In this document: positions 41,570-50,266 of the stretch, piece after piece
Layout of the letters: each line of letters opens with the position of its first letter
Position numbering within the stretch: position 1 is the first letter of the stretch
Source of the DNA: Roseiarcus sp963809245
Lineage (GTDB): Bacteria > Pseudomonadota > Alphaproteobacteria > Rhizobiales > Beijerinckiaceae
Reading direction: 5' to 3'
NCBI GenBank assembly: GCA_963809245.1
Contig: CAWEIU010000003.1
Location: 186,001 to 250,000, forward strand
DNA: 64,000 nucleotides
Notes under the pieces: generated by a model
Database searches by the model: none
What the model was told of the DNA's origin: nothing
The model's input: only the letters and a program-made list of their open reading frames with translations
Position numbers and translations under genes: made by a program

Positions 41570-43324
41570 ATGCGCCTCGGCGCAAAATGGTCTGTCGCTC
41601 TGCTATGCATTGCAGTCGCATTGGCGACCGTGGGCATCAAACGTTGGCCTCTCCGTTCGGCGACGTTCGAGGGCCAAATCAATCGGGCGATCTCGCCGCG
41701 CCTCGGGCTCCATGTCCGGCGCCCTGCGAACGCGACCTTCAGGCTGCTCCCGTGGCCGACCATCCGCGTCGTCGGCATTGAACTGGTCGACGCCCACGAC
41801 CGGAGCGTTCTCAGCGCGCCGGCGGGGAAATTTCCCCTTTCCCTCGCCAGTCTCCTTCGCGGCCAGGTCGTTCCGCTCGGCGCGACGCTGCAAAATCCGA
41901 CGGCGCTGATCGACCTCGACGCCGCGCCCACGGTCGCCGAGGTCCGGGCGGTCGCGCACGGCAAGGACGAGGAGCCTCCGGCCGTCTGGTCGCATGTCCA
42001 ACTTCACGGCGGCGTCCTCCGTGTCGTCAGTGCCGCCCGGCGCTTCGACACGCTCATCGAAGGCGTCGACGGAACGATGGACTGGCCGGCCGCCGACCGG
42101 CCCCTGCGACTTGCCCTCGTCGGCGGGTGGCGCGACGAGACGGTGAGGATCGAAGGCCAGATCGACAATCCCCGCGACGGTCTGGCGGGGCGTTCGACGG
42201 GACTGCGGATGTCCGTCGACGGCCCGCCGCTGACGCTCAGCGTGCAAGGCTCCTGGAGCGGCGGCGTTCATGGCGGCTTCGCCGGCCACGTTTCCGCCGA
42301 TATTCGATCGGTCAGCGCGCTCAAACGCCTTCTCGGCGCGCGTCCGTCGCCGCTGTTGGGCGCCGACGCGCTTTCCATCGAAGGCAAGATGCAAACGAGC
42401 GGCGCCGCCGTCGCTTTGAGCGACTCGCGTCTGACATTCGCCGGGCAGACTTTCGAGGGCCCGCTGACCTTGTCGCTCGAGGGAGACCGAAACGCGATTT
42501 CCGGAACGCTCGCCGCCGATTCCCTGCACATCGATCCGCTGCTGCTGCAGGGGATCCATTTTCTTGACGATGGCGCCGGCTGGAGCGCTGAGCCGTTCGG
42601 CTTCGCGCCGCCGACCGACCTCGACCTCGACCTGCGCATTTCCGCCGCCCATGCGGAGTGGCGTGGCCATCGCGTCGAGGACGCAGCCGTCTCGCTGATG
42701 TGCGTGGACGGGCGCCTGACGGCAAAACTTCTCGAAGCGACCGCCTACGACGGCGCTTTGCAGGGCGAGCTGACGCTCTCCAGTGGCGCCGCAGGCCTGC
42801 AAGCGAAGATGTCCGCCTCCGCCGCCGACGTCGATCTCGGCGCGGCGCTCGCGGACTTCGGTTGGAACGCTTATAGTGGCCGCGGCGGATTCGAGGTCTC
42901 CCTGCAGGGGACCGGCGCCACGCCTGCCGCTTTCGTCGCCTCGCTCGCGGGAACCGGCGCGCTGGATCTTAAGGCTGGCGTCGTCGAAGGCGTGAATATC
43001 GAGGAGGCGATCCGACGCAGCCAGCGGCGGGCGATCGACATCCCCCGCGACATGGCGACAGGCCAGACGACCTTCTCCCACGCGCATGCGCCCTTCGTCG
43101 TCGCCAACGGAATGGCGACCGTCGCGTCGGCTCAGGTCGATGGACCGGGGGCGGTCGTCGCGGTCGATGGCTCGGCCGACCTTGTCGCTCGCAGGCTTCA
43201 GGCCCATCTCGTCGCAACCCAGGCCAACGCGCAGGGCGCTCCGTCGGCGGACGGAGCGCGGCTAACGATTTTCATCTCCGGCCCGTGGTCGGCGCCCGCC
43301 ATCGTGGCGATGCCGGGAGGCTGA
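41570..43324 (+). CDS. AsmA-family protein
   Basis: A 584-residue membrane-anchored periplasmic protein of the AsmA family, linked to outer-membrane and lipid transport. An N-terminal helix (LLCIAVALATVGIK) is followed by the conserved start RLGLHVRRPANATFRLLPWP. The C-terminal AsmA segment shows FGWNAYSGRGGFEVSLQGTG and LDLKAGVVEGVNIEEAIRRSQ. The ATG has GGAG nine bases upstream. The start of an in-frame extension upstream is unlikely. Confidence 0.85.
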   Translation: MRLGAKWSVALLCIAVALATVGIKRWPLRSATFEGQINRAISPRLGLHVRRPANATFRLLPWPTIRVVGIELVDAHDRSVLSAPAGKFPLSLASLLRGQVVPLGATLQNPTALIDLDAAPTVAEVRAVAHGKDEEPPAVWSHVQLHGGVLRVVSAARRFDTLIEGVDGTMDWPAADRPLRLALVGGWRDETVRIEGQIDNPRDGLAGRSTGLRMSVDGPPLTLSVQGSWSGGVHGGFAGHVSADIRSVSALKRLLGARPSPLLGADALSIEGKMQTSGAAVALSDSRLTFAGQTFEGPLTLSLEGDRNAISGTLAADSLHIDPLLLQGIHFLDDGAGWSAEPFGFAPPTDLDLDLRISAAHAEWRGHRVEDAAVSLMCVDGRLTAKLLEATAYDGALQGELTLSSGAAGLQAKMSASAADVDLGAALADFGWNAYSGRGGFEVSLQGTGATPAAFVASLAGTGALDLKAGVVEGVNIEEAIRRSQRRAIDIPRDMATGQTTFSHAHAPFVVANGMATVASAQVDGPGAVVAVDGSADLVARRLQAHLVATQANAQGAPSADGARLTIFISGPWSAPAIVAMPGG

Positions 43325-43400
43325 GCGGCTGCATCGGGCCCCGCGCGGATTGCCGGCGCGGCCAATTCGCCCTATGGCGTGATCCGGATCTCCCTGGACA

Positions 43401-43498
43401 GTGCGGCGATTTGGCGGAATTGCCGCACGATCTAGTTTCTTCAATTGCCGCGCGCCCTTGGCGAAAAGCCGCCCTCGACCTTTTCGCCGCGCGCTCTA
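43401..43498. repeat. Dispersed intergenic repeat, copy A
   Basis: Shares GTGCGGCGATTTG, GCCGCGCGC, TTGGC(G)AAAA, and CTTTTTCGCCGCGC-CTCTA blocks in the same order and spacing with 46076-46164. It ends 12 bp before the malyl-CoA lyase-type ATG. Confidence 0.55.
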
Positions 43499-43510
43499 GC
43501 GGAGTTCTCG

Positions 43511-44572
43511 ATGAAAGCGCCGCGCAAATTTTTCGAGCCCCTGGCGATCGGGGCGCCGCGTCCCTATCGCGAGCTTCCCTCCCGCGTCGAGCGCATGATC
43601 CATTTCGTGCCGCCACACATCGAGAAGGTGCGCGCCAAGGCGGCCGAGTTGGCGCGCGAGGTCGACGTCGTTCTCGGCAATCTCGAGGACGCGATCCCGA
43701 TCGAAGCCAAGGAGGCCGCCCGAGACGGCTTCATCACCATGGCCCGCAGCGTCGACTTCGGCGCGACCGGCCTTTGGGCGCGCGTCAACGCGCTCAATTC
43801 GCCCTGGTTTCTCGACGACATGACGCGCCTCGTCGGCGAGGTCGGCGACAAGCTCGACGTCGTCATGCTGCCCAAGGTCGAGGGCCCGTGGGACATTCAC
43901 TTCATCGACCAGTACCTTGCCCAGCTCGAAGCGCGTCACCGCGTAGCGAAGCCCATTCTGGTCCATGCGATCCTGGAGACCGCCGAGGGCGTCAAAAATG
44001 TCGACGCCATCGCAGCGGCGTCGCCGCGTATGCACGGCATGAGCCTCGGACCCGCCGACCTCGCCGCCTCGCGGGCGATGAAGACGACGCGGGTCGGCGG
44101 CGGCCATCCGGACTACCGCGTGCTCGCCGACGCCGGCGAACCCGGCGCGCCGCGCGCCGCAGCGCAGCAGGACCTCTGGCACTATACGATCGCGCGCATG
44201 GTCGACGCCTGCGCGGCGAACGGCATCAAACCCTTCTACGGGCCGTTCGGCGACTTCTCGGACCCCGCCGCCTGCGAGACGCAATTCCGCAACGCCTTCG
44301 TGATGGGTTGCGCCGGCGCCTGGACGCTTCATCCCAGCCAGATCGCAATCGCCAAGGCGGTGTTCTCACCTGCCCCGTCCGAAGTCGCGATTGCGCAGAA
44401 AATTTTGGCGGCCATGCCGGACGGCTCGGGCGCAGTGATGATCGACGGCAAGATGCAGGACGACGCGACGTGGAAACAAGCACGGGTGATCGTGGATCTC
44501 GCACGCCAGATTGCGGCGAAGGACACAGCTTTCGGCGCGCGTTACGGTTTTACCAGCGACGCTGAAAATTGA
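43511..44572 (+). CDS. mcl: HpcH/HpaI-citrate lyase family; malyl-CoA lyase-like
   Basis: A 353-residue CoA-ester lyase. Motifs: MIHFVPPHIEKVRAKAAELA, VVLGNLEDAIPIEAKEAAR with the E-D pair, VVMLPKVEGPWDI, the Glu in HAILETAEGVKNV and the Asp in GMSLGPADLAASR (metal ligands). This matches L-malyl-CoA/beta-methylmalyl-CoA lyases used in the serine cycle, ethylmalonyl-CoA pathway or glyoxylate use. GCGGAG precedes the ATG. A copy of a dispersed repeat sits directly upstream. No other pathway genes adjoin it, so the physiological role is open. Confidence 0.85.
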   Translation: MKAPRKFFEPLAIGAPRPYRELPSRVERMIHFVPPHIEKVRAKAAELAREVDVVLGNLEDAIPIEAKEAARDGFITMARSVDFGATGLWARVNALNSPWFLDDMTRLVGEVGDKLDVVMLPKVEGPWDIHFIDQYLAQLEARHRVAKPILVHAILETAEGVKNVDAIAAASPRMHGMSLGPADLAASRAMKTTRVGGGHPDYRVLADAGEPGAPRAAAQQDLWHYTIARMVDACAANGIKPFYGPFGDFSDPAACETQFRNAFVMGCAGAWTLHPSQIAIAKAVFSPAPSEVAIAQKILAAMPDGSGAVMIDGKMQDDATWKQARVIVDLARQIAAKDTAFGARYGFTSDAEN

Positions 44573-44598
44573 CACCAACGTACGGTCAGCGCTAGGAA
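44569..44598 (+). promoter_or_regulatory. Weak candidate promoter of hspQ
   Basis: A perfect -35 TTGACA (44569-44574) overlaps the mcl-like stop codon and is followed after 18 bp by TAGGAA, a poor -10 box. It lies 28 bp before the hspQ ATG. Confidence 0.3.
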
Positions 44599-44625
44599 GC
44601 CCGCTTTTGAACAAGCTCGAAGATC

Positions 44626-44958
44626 ATGGAAGCGCGCCTAGCCAAGTTCAGTATCGGCCAGATCGTCAAGCACCGCGTCTATCCGTTTCGCGGCGTGATC
44701 TACAACGTCGATCCCGTATTCGCCAACACCGATGAGTGGTGGCGGTCCATCCCCGAAGACGTTCGCCCTCGCAAGGACCAGCCCTTCTACCACCTCTACG
44801 CTGAAAACGCCGAGACGCAGTACATCGCCTATGTCTCGGAGCAGAACCTGCTGCCCGACGTTTCCGGCGAGCCGGTCCGTCACCCTCAGGTGGACGAAGA
44901 GTTCGTGCGGGCCGAAGACGGCAATTACCGCATGCGCGCCCAGCTCCGGGCCAATTAA
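44626..44958 (+). CDS. hspQ: Heat shock protein HspQ
   Basis: A 110-residue protein of the HspQ/YccV family, a specificity factor for Lon protease in E. coli. The full signature is present: AKFSIGQIVKHRVYPFRGVIYNVDPVFANTDEW, then PRKDQPFYHLYAENAETQYIAYVSEQNLLPDVSG. It begins at the ATG of MEARLAKFSIG. A perfect hairpin lies between it and the convergent IalB gene. Confidence 0.95.
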   Translation: MEARLAKFSIGQIVKHRVYPFRGVIYNVDPVFANTDEWWRSIPEDVRPRKDQPFYHLYAENAETQYIAYVSEQNLLPDVSGEPVRHPQVDEEFVRAEDGNYRMRAQLRAN

Positions 44959-45053
44959 GCCGGGCGGCGCGAACTCCGAATTGATACGGCTGTTCTCCCC
45001 GCGAAAGCGGCGTGGGGCGCAGGCGACCCATGACGAAAAGCTTGCGGCGGCCG

Positions 45054-45086
45054 CCTGTCGCCCCCGCGTTCGCGAGGGGCGACAGG
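45054..45086. terminator. Perfect hairpin between hspQ and ialB; repeat-family member
   Basis: CCTGTCGCCCC/GGGGCGACAGG with an inner CGCG-TT-CGCG extension, 15 bp of stem in all. It lies between convergent genes, so it can serve as a bidirectional terminator. The design is shared with 28575-28604 and 12757-12783. Confidence 0.55.
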
Positions 45087-45118
45087 ACCAGTGGCGCGCG
45101 CGCCGAGCGTCTTTGACC

Positions 45119-45823
45119 TTACTTCGCGGCGGGGGCCGGCGCAGCCGGGGCTGCGGGCGCGGCGGCCCCGCCCCGCTGCTGCTCGAGCTTCTCGCGCTGC
45201 AGGCGCGCCCGCTCTTCGAGCTGCTTCTGCAATTCCTGGTTCTGCTGCGCCAGCACCTTCGGGTCCACCGCGGGGCCGTCGAAAGCCGCGCCAAAATCCT
45301 TCATCGGCAGGGTGAAGGTGACCTCGGTATTCGCCTGATTGCGCACGATCACGCTCGCTGTCTGCGACCTCTTCAACGCGGCGAGCGTCGTGTTGTTGAG
45401 TTCCGCTTCAGCGAAGCAGCCATTGGGGAAGCAGATCGCGAAGTGGCCCTCGATCGGCTCGCCCTTGTCGATCACCAGGTGGAACCCGGGACGCAGCAGC
45501 AGACCGACCGGCAGCAGGAAGCGGGCGATACGCCGCTCTTCGTTCGCCATCTGATAGACGGCGATCGCAAGCGTCGGCGGCTGATCGGCCGCCTGGCCGA
45601 AGTCGCGCGTCGTGTAGCACACTTCCTTGCCCGAGCCCGAATCCTTGCCGCAGATCTTGGTCCACGGGGCCTGCATCGGCGTCAGTTCGAGCTTCACCGG
45701 ACCAGCCGGAGCGGGCGCAGCCGGGGCAGCCGGCTTCGTCGCTTGCGCGAACGCGCCGCCCGCCGTCAGGACCAATCCCGCGGCCAGGGTCAACGCGCCG
45801 ACGCGCACAAACGAGGAGGTCAT
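45119..45823 (-). CDS. Invasion-associated locus B (IalB) family protein
   Basis: A 234-residue exported protein. The signal peptide MTSSFVRVGALTLAAGLVLTAGGAFA is followed by an Ala/Pro linker, the IalB domain (TKICGKDSGSGKEVCYTTRD, ICFPNGCFAEAEL with cysteines), and a coiled-coil C-terminus rich in Gln/Glu/Arg with an Ala/Pro tail. Members outside Bartonella are envelope proteins of unknown role. GAAAGGACCATTC precedes the ATG. It is convergent with hspQ. Confidence 0.88.
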   Translation of the reverse strand: MTSSFVRVGALTLAAGLVLTAGGAFAQATKPAAPAAPAPAGPVKLELTPMQAPWTKICGKDSGSGKEVCYTTRDFGQAADQPPTLAIAVYQMANEERRIARFLLPVGLLLRPGFHLVIDKGEPIEGHFAICFPNGCFAEAELNNTTLAALKRSQTASVIVRNQANTEVTFTLPMKDFGAAFDGPAVDPKVLAQQNQELQKQLEERARLQREKLEQQRGGAAAPAAPAAPAPAAK

Positions 45824-46174
45824 GAATGGTCCTTTCGATCGCTAATCCGAAGCTCTGCCACGGCTCGCACTGCGGGGGACCCTTGTCGCGACAATGCGGC
45901 TAGAAGGGGGCGTCGACCGCGACCGCGCCGTCGGGCGCCCTCTTTTCACATTCGAGGGGACAATCCAACAAGAATCTCGCGCTCTTCGCGCATTGTCGAC
46001 ACGCCGTGGCAAATGGGTCGCGGTCCGTGCGTCAGGGACCGCACCGATGGCGCGCCCGACCCTATTCTCTAGACCGTGCGGCGATTTGATAGAATTTGAA
46101 TTTCTCAAGCGCCGCGCGCTTTTTGGCAAAAAAACCGGCGTCCACTTTTTCGCCGCGCACTCTAAGATCGCCGC
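45824..46174. other. Intergenic region between ialB and the peptide-binding protein gene
   Basis: Divergent genes here need two promoters. A 12-bp perfect palindrome TTGTCGCGACAA (45883-45894) lies about 60 bp upstream of ialB and could be an operator. Copy B of the dispersed repeat occupies 46076-46164 up to the binding-protein start. Confidence 0.45.
46076..46164. repeat. Dispersed intergenic repeat, copy B
   Basis: Aligns with 43401-43498: GTGCGGCGATTTG, then ...GCCGCGCGC, TTTTGGCAAAA, ...CTTTTTCGCCGCGCACTCTA. It ends 11 bp before the next ATG, just as copy A ends 12 bp before its gene. Confidence 0.55.
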
Positions 46175-47965
46175 ATGAAACTCCTGCCGATTCTTTTCGC
46201 CCTGGCCATGTGCCTGGGGGCCGCCCGGGCCGACGAGGCGCCGCCGACCTATGCGCTCGCAATGCACGGCGCGCCGGCGCTGCCGCCGGACTTCACGCAT
46301 CTGCCGTACGCCAATCCCAACGCGCCCAAGGGCGGCCGGCTGTCGCTCGCCTTCCTCGGCGCCTTCGACAGCTTGAACCCTTACAATGTCAAGGCGCTAT
46401 CGACCGCGCAGGGCCTCGTCGGCAACGTCTACCAATCCCTGATGATACGCTCCGCCGACGAACCGTTCACGCTCTACGGCTTGATCGCGCGCTCCATCGA
46501 GACCGACGACGCGCGCGATTTCATCACTTTTCACATCAATCCGGCGGCGCATTTCTCTGACGGCGGCCGGATCACCGCCGCGGACGTCCTCTTCACTTTC
46601 AACCTCTTGAAGGCGAAGGGCCTCCCCTCGCAGCGCGCCGCTTACGCGCTGGTCAAGGGCGTCAACACGCCGGACGATCTGACGGTCCGGTTCGATCTCA
46701 CCGGGTCCGACGACCGCGAATTGCCGCTCATTCTCGCGCTGATGCCCGTGCTGTCGCGCGCCCATACCGACGCCGAGCATTTCGAAGACCAGACGCTGCA
46801 GATCCCGGTCGGCTCGGGCCCCTACCGGGTGGCGGAGGTCGAACCCGGCCAGCGCCTCGTGCTGCGCCGCGATCCCAATTATTGGGCCCGCGATTTGCCG
46901 GTGACGCGCGGCCTCTACAATTTCGACGAGATCCACATCGACTACTACCGCGACGCCTCGTCGATGTTCGAAGCCTTCAAGGCTGGGCTCTACGATTACC
47001 GCGTCGAGGACGACCCAACCCGCTGGCGCAACGGCTACGACCTGCCTGCCGTGCGGGACGGCCGGATCGTCAAGCAATCCATCCCCTACAACCTGCCCAA
47101 GGGCATCTCCGGCTTCGCTTTCAACACCCGGCGGCCCATCTTCGCCGACCCGCACGTGCGCGAGGGGCTGGCGATGATGTTCGACTTCGAATGGATCAAC
47201 GCCAATCTCTACGCCGGCGTCTACACGCGCTCGCGCAGCTTCTTCGACGACAGTGAATTGTCGTCGGCTGGGCGTCCCGCCTCGCCCGCCGAACGGGCGC
47301 TGCTTGCGCCGTTCCCCGGCGCGGTGCGCGACGACATTCTGGAGGGGCGATGGTCGCCGCCCCGCGACGACGGCTCCGGGCGCGACCGGGATCTGGCCCG
47401 CGACGCCCTCGAACTGCTCGCCAAGGCTGGGTACACGTTGCACGACGGCGCGCTGACCAACGCGCGCGGCGAAGCGCTCGCCTTCGAGATCCTGGTCAAG
47501 TCCCGCCAAGAGGAACGCCTCGCACTCGCCTATTCGCGCAGCCTGGCGCGCATCGGCGTCCAGGCGGTGGTGCGCCTCGTCGACGAGGTGCAGTTTCAAC
47601 GTCGGCGCGGCCGCTTCGACTTCGACATGATGATCGGCTCGTGGATCGCCTCTCCCTCGCCCGGCAACGAACAACGGGGACGCTGGAGTTCGGCCGCCGC
47701 ATCGATGGACGGCTCGTACAACATTTGCGGCGCCGCCTCGCCGGCGATCGACGCGATGATCGCGGCGGTCGTCGCCGCCCGCAGCCACGACGATTTCATC
47801 GCCGCCGTGCGCGCGCTCGATCGCACGCTGCTGTCCGGCTTCTACATCGTCCCGCTCTTCTACGCGCCGGACCAATGGATCGCCTATTCCTCCGCGCTCG
47901 GCAGGCCGGAGAAGACGCCGATGTTCGGCGTCAATATCGAAACCTGGTGGCGCGCGGCCCCGTGA
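46175..47965 (+). CDS. YejA-like ABC peptide-binding protein
   Basis: A 596-residue extracellular solute-binding protein, family 5, in the YejA (microcin C/peptide) branch. The signal peptide MKLLPILFALAMCLGAARA precedes YALAMHGAPALPPDFTHLPYANPNAPKGGRLS, and the domain shows YQSLMIRSADEPFTLYGLIA, SGPYRVAEVEPGQRLVLRRD and IETWWR at the end. The usual yejBEF transport genes are not next to it, so it either depends on partners elsewhere or is a stand-alone binder. A dispersed repeat lies just upstream. Confidence 0.9.
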   Translation: MKLLPILFALAMCLGAARADEAPPTYALAMHGAPALPPDFTHLPYANPNAPKGGRLSLAFLGAFDSLNPYNVKALSTAQGLVGNVYQSLMIRSADEPFTLYGLIARSIETDDARDFITFHINPAAHFSDGGRITAADVLFTFNLLKAKGLPSQRAAYALVKGVNTPDDLTVRFDLTGSDDRELPLILALMPVLSRAHTDAEHFEDQTLQIPVGSGPYRVAEVEPGQRLVLRRDPNYWARDLPVTRGLYNFDEIHIDYYRDASSMFEAFKAGLYDYRVEDDPTRWRNGYDLPAVRDGRIVKQSIPYNLPKGISGFAFNTRRPIFADPHVREGLAMMFDFEWINANLYAGVYTRSRSFFDDSELSSAGRPASPAERALLAPFPGAVRDDILEGRWSPPRDDGSGRDRDLARDALELLAKAGYTLHDGALTNARGEALAFEILVKSRQEERLALAYSRSLARIGVQAVVRLVDEVQFQRRRGRFDFDMMIGSWIASPSPGNEQRGRWSSAAASMDGSYNICGAASPAIDAMIAAVVAARSHDDFIAAVRALDRTLLSGFYIVPLFYAPDQWIAYSSALGRPEKTPMFGVNIETWWRAAP

Positions 47966-48033
47966 CGGGTTGCGGCTGCGCCGGCCGAGCACACATATAG
48001 CGCCAACCGCAATTGCGCTCCAAGGAGGCTGCC

Positions 48034-48696
48034 ATGAGTAAGGGCGAGGCGCTGACGATCGACGTCGTGAGCGACGTGGTCTGTCCCTGGTGCTATCTCG
48101 GCAAGCGACGCCTCGAGCAGGCGATCGCTCAGACCGAGGGGTCGATTGCGGTGCGCTGGCGGCCCTACCAGCTCGATCCGACCATCCCGGAGGGCGGGCT
48201 CGACCGGCGGGTCTATATGAAGAACAAGTTCGGCGACGACGCCCGCCTCGCGGCGATCCACGACCGCCTGACCGCGCTCGGCGAGGACGTGGGCATCCCC
48301 TACAATTTCGATGCGATATCTCGTTCTCCTAACACTTTGGACGCACATCGGCTGATCCGCTGGGCCGCCGGGGCGCAGGTGCAGGACAAAGTCGTCGAGC
48401 GCCTATTCCATCTCTACTTCGTGGAGGGTCGGGACATCGGCGAGCGTGCGCTGCTCCTCGAGGTCGCGCGCGAGAGCGGCATGGACGGCGACATCGTGGA
48501 AGCCTTGCTCGCCGAGGGCCGGGACGCCGAGGCCGTGCGGCAGGAAATCGCTCAGGCGCAGTCGATCGGCGTCACCGGTGTGCCGTTCTTCGTCTTCGCC
48601 TCGCGCTTGGGGGTGCCGGGCGCTCAGGATACGGACGTGCTGGCGCAGGCGATCGCCCAGGCCCGCGCCAGCCTCTCCGGCGTCGAGGTCGCTTGA
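48034..48696 (+). CDS. FrnE-like DsbA-family oxidoreductase
   Basis: A 220-residue cytoplasmic DsbA-fold protein of the FrnE group. The C-P-W-C active site is in VVSDVVCPWCYLGKRRLEQ; the helical insertion (VRWRPYQLDPTIPEGG, NTLDAHRLIRWAA) and C-terminal SIGVTGVPFFVF cis-Pro loop are typical. AAGGAGG precedes the ATG. It lacks a signal peptide. Its stop is 8 bp from the convergent DUF2336 stop. Confidence 0.9.
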   Translation: MSKGEALTIDVVSDVVCPWCYLGKRRLEQAIAQTEGSIAVRWRPYQLDPTIPEGGLDRRVYMKNKFGDDARLAAIHDRLTALGEDVGIPYNFDAISRSPNTLDAHRLIRWAAGAQVQDKVVERLFHLYFVEGRDIGERALLLEVARESGMDGDIVEALLAEGRDAEAVRQEIAQAQSIGVTGVPFFVFASRLGVPGAQDTDVLAQAIAQARASLSGVEVA

Positions 48697-48703
48697 TCCA
48701 GGA

Positions 48704-50167
48704 TCACGCCGCCTCGGCGAGCGCGGCGAGCATATCGGCCGGCAATTGCACGGGCGGCGCGAGGTCCTCAGTGAGCGTCCGCCAGCCAAACGGAGGCTCA
48801 ACCGCCGGCGCGACGCTATTTTCCAGCGCGGCCACCGCGTCGACCAGCAACGGCGCGCAATCCTCGCCGCGTTCGTCGGTGGTCTCCAAGGGAGGTTCAA
48901 CCGGCGGCGCGACACAGTCCTCAAGCGCGGCGGCCACCGCGTCGATCAGCAGCGGCGCATAGTCGAACGGCCCTGCGATCGCCAGCGGCTTAAGCGGTTC
49001 GATGAGAGCGGCTTCCCCAGCGAAGGAGCGAGCGTCTTGACGCGCGGCCTCCGCCGCCAGGCGCGCCAGGAGAGCGCGGAGCGGCGCGGCGGCCACATCG
49101 GCGCCGCAGGCTTCCATCCCTCGCTCGGCGAGCGCGAGCGAGAGCGTCTCGCCAGTGGCGGGCCCCGCGACGTCGAGCGCGGCGCGGAAAGCGGGTAGGA
49201 ACGCGAGGGGAAGTCCCGCCCTTGCGAAAAGCGCACCAAAACCATGGCTCGCAGGACTGCGCACGAAGGCGGCGACCCGGCGCCGCGGCATATCAGTAAG
49301 CTCGACCATCGCCTGAACGAAGAGGTCGCGCTCGCCGCACAGCAGCGAGCGCATCAGCACGGCCACGGTTAGCGCGCCGCCGGTCCGCATCCGACCCACG
49401 AGATCGTCGAGATCGTCGCTTTCGATCCCACGCGCAATCTCGACCGTCGCCTGCTCGCGCGTCTCGCGCGCGATCCGCTCGGCGCGCGGCTCGCTCAGCC
49501 AGCCGCAGCGCGCGACGAACTTCGCCAGAGTGCGCGCCGTCGCCGCCGCCAGTTCGTTGCGCAGCGCGGCCGGAAGCCATGCGCGCGCCAACAAGGCTTC
49601 ACGCAGTTCCGCGTCCTCGCCAAAGCGCTCGAAGATGCGCCACAGCGCGCCGGCGGACAGATCCGCCTCGAGATTATCCGCAAGCGCGAGAACCGCATCC
49701 CGCGCGCCGATTTCGGCGAGCGCCGCCGCGACGCCGGCGCCGAGGCGAGGACGCGCGGCGATAGCGGCTTGCGCGACCGCGTCGCCCATCGCCGCGCAAT
49801 CCACGAGTTCGGCGTCGGCGAGCGCGGGAGAGCGGCACAAGATCACGCTCGCGACCTCGGACTGGTCGCAGGCGAGCGCGAGCACGATATGGCGCGGCGC
49901 CTCGGCGGCGCTCGCCAGCGCCTCGGCCAAGGCGCGACGCACCATCGAGGAAGGGTCGTCGAGCAGCGCTGTCAGCCCCAACGCGGCCTCTGCCCGCGCC
50001 TCCGCCGTCAGATCGGAATAGAGATAGGCCCGCGCGAGCGCGCTCGCCGCGTCGGCGCGGCATTCGGCGTCAGCCCGTTGCGTCCAGGCGAGAAATCGTC
50101 GCACAATGCCATGACGGTCAGCCGGTTGGGCCGGCGGGCGATCGGCGACGGCTTCGATCTCTCTCAC
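48704..50167 (-). CDS. DUF2336-domain protein
   Basis: A 487-residue, mostly helical HEAT-like alphaproteobacterial DUF2336 protein. Distinctive parts are DPSSMVRRALAEALASAAEAPRHI, VASVILCRSPALADAELVD, and MRTGGALTVAVLMRSLLCG. The start is a GTG with GGAGCAGG upstream; a much longer in-frame open region upstream overlaps the MaoC and lyase genes on the other strand and is not coding. The C-terminus carries an internal duplication: PLL(I/V)DAVAA(A)LE followed by (C/S)VAPxVEPPxxTT-type sequence occurs twice. Function is unknown; the family has been linked to regulation. Confidence 0.8.
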   Translation of the reverse strand: MREIEAVADRPPAQPADRHGIVRRFLAWTQRADAECRADAASALARAYLYSDLTAEARAEAALGLTALLDDPSSMVRRALAEALASAAEAPRHIVLALACDQSEVASVILCRSPALADAELVDCAAMGDAVAQAAIAARPRLGAGVAAALAEIGARDAVLALADNLEADLSAGALWRIFERFGEDAELREALLARAWLPAALRNELAAATARTLAKFVARCGWLSEPRAERIARETREQATVEIARGIESDDLDDLVGRMRTGGALTVAVLMRSLLCGERDLFVQAMVELTDMPRRRVAAFVRSPASHGFGALFARAGLPLAFLPAFRAALDVAGPATGETLSLALAERGMEACGADVAAAPLRALLARLAAEAARQDARSFAGEAALIEPLKPLAIAGPFDYAPLLIDAVAAALEDCVAPPVEPPLETTDERGEDCAPLLVDAVAALENSVAPAVEPPFGWRTLTEDLAPPVQLPADMLAALAEAA

Positions 50168-50266
50168 GTCCTGCTCCGGAGCGACCAAGCGGGGATTCTG
50201 TGCACGATCCTTTGATCGCCGATTTACGGTAAACGCCCGCTTAACAGCGCCTCCCAGGGGTTCACG

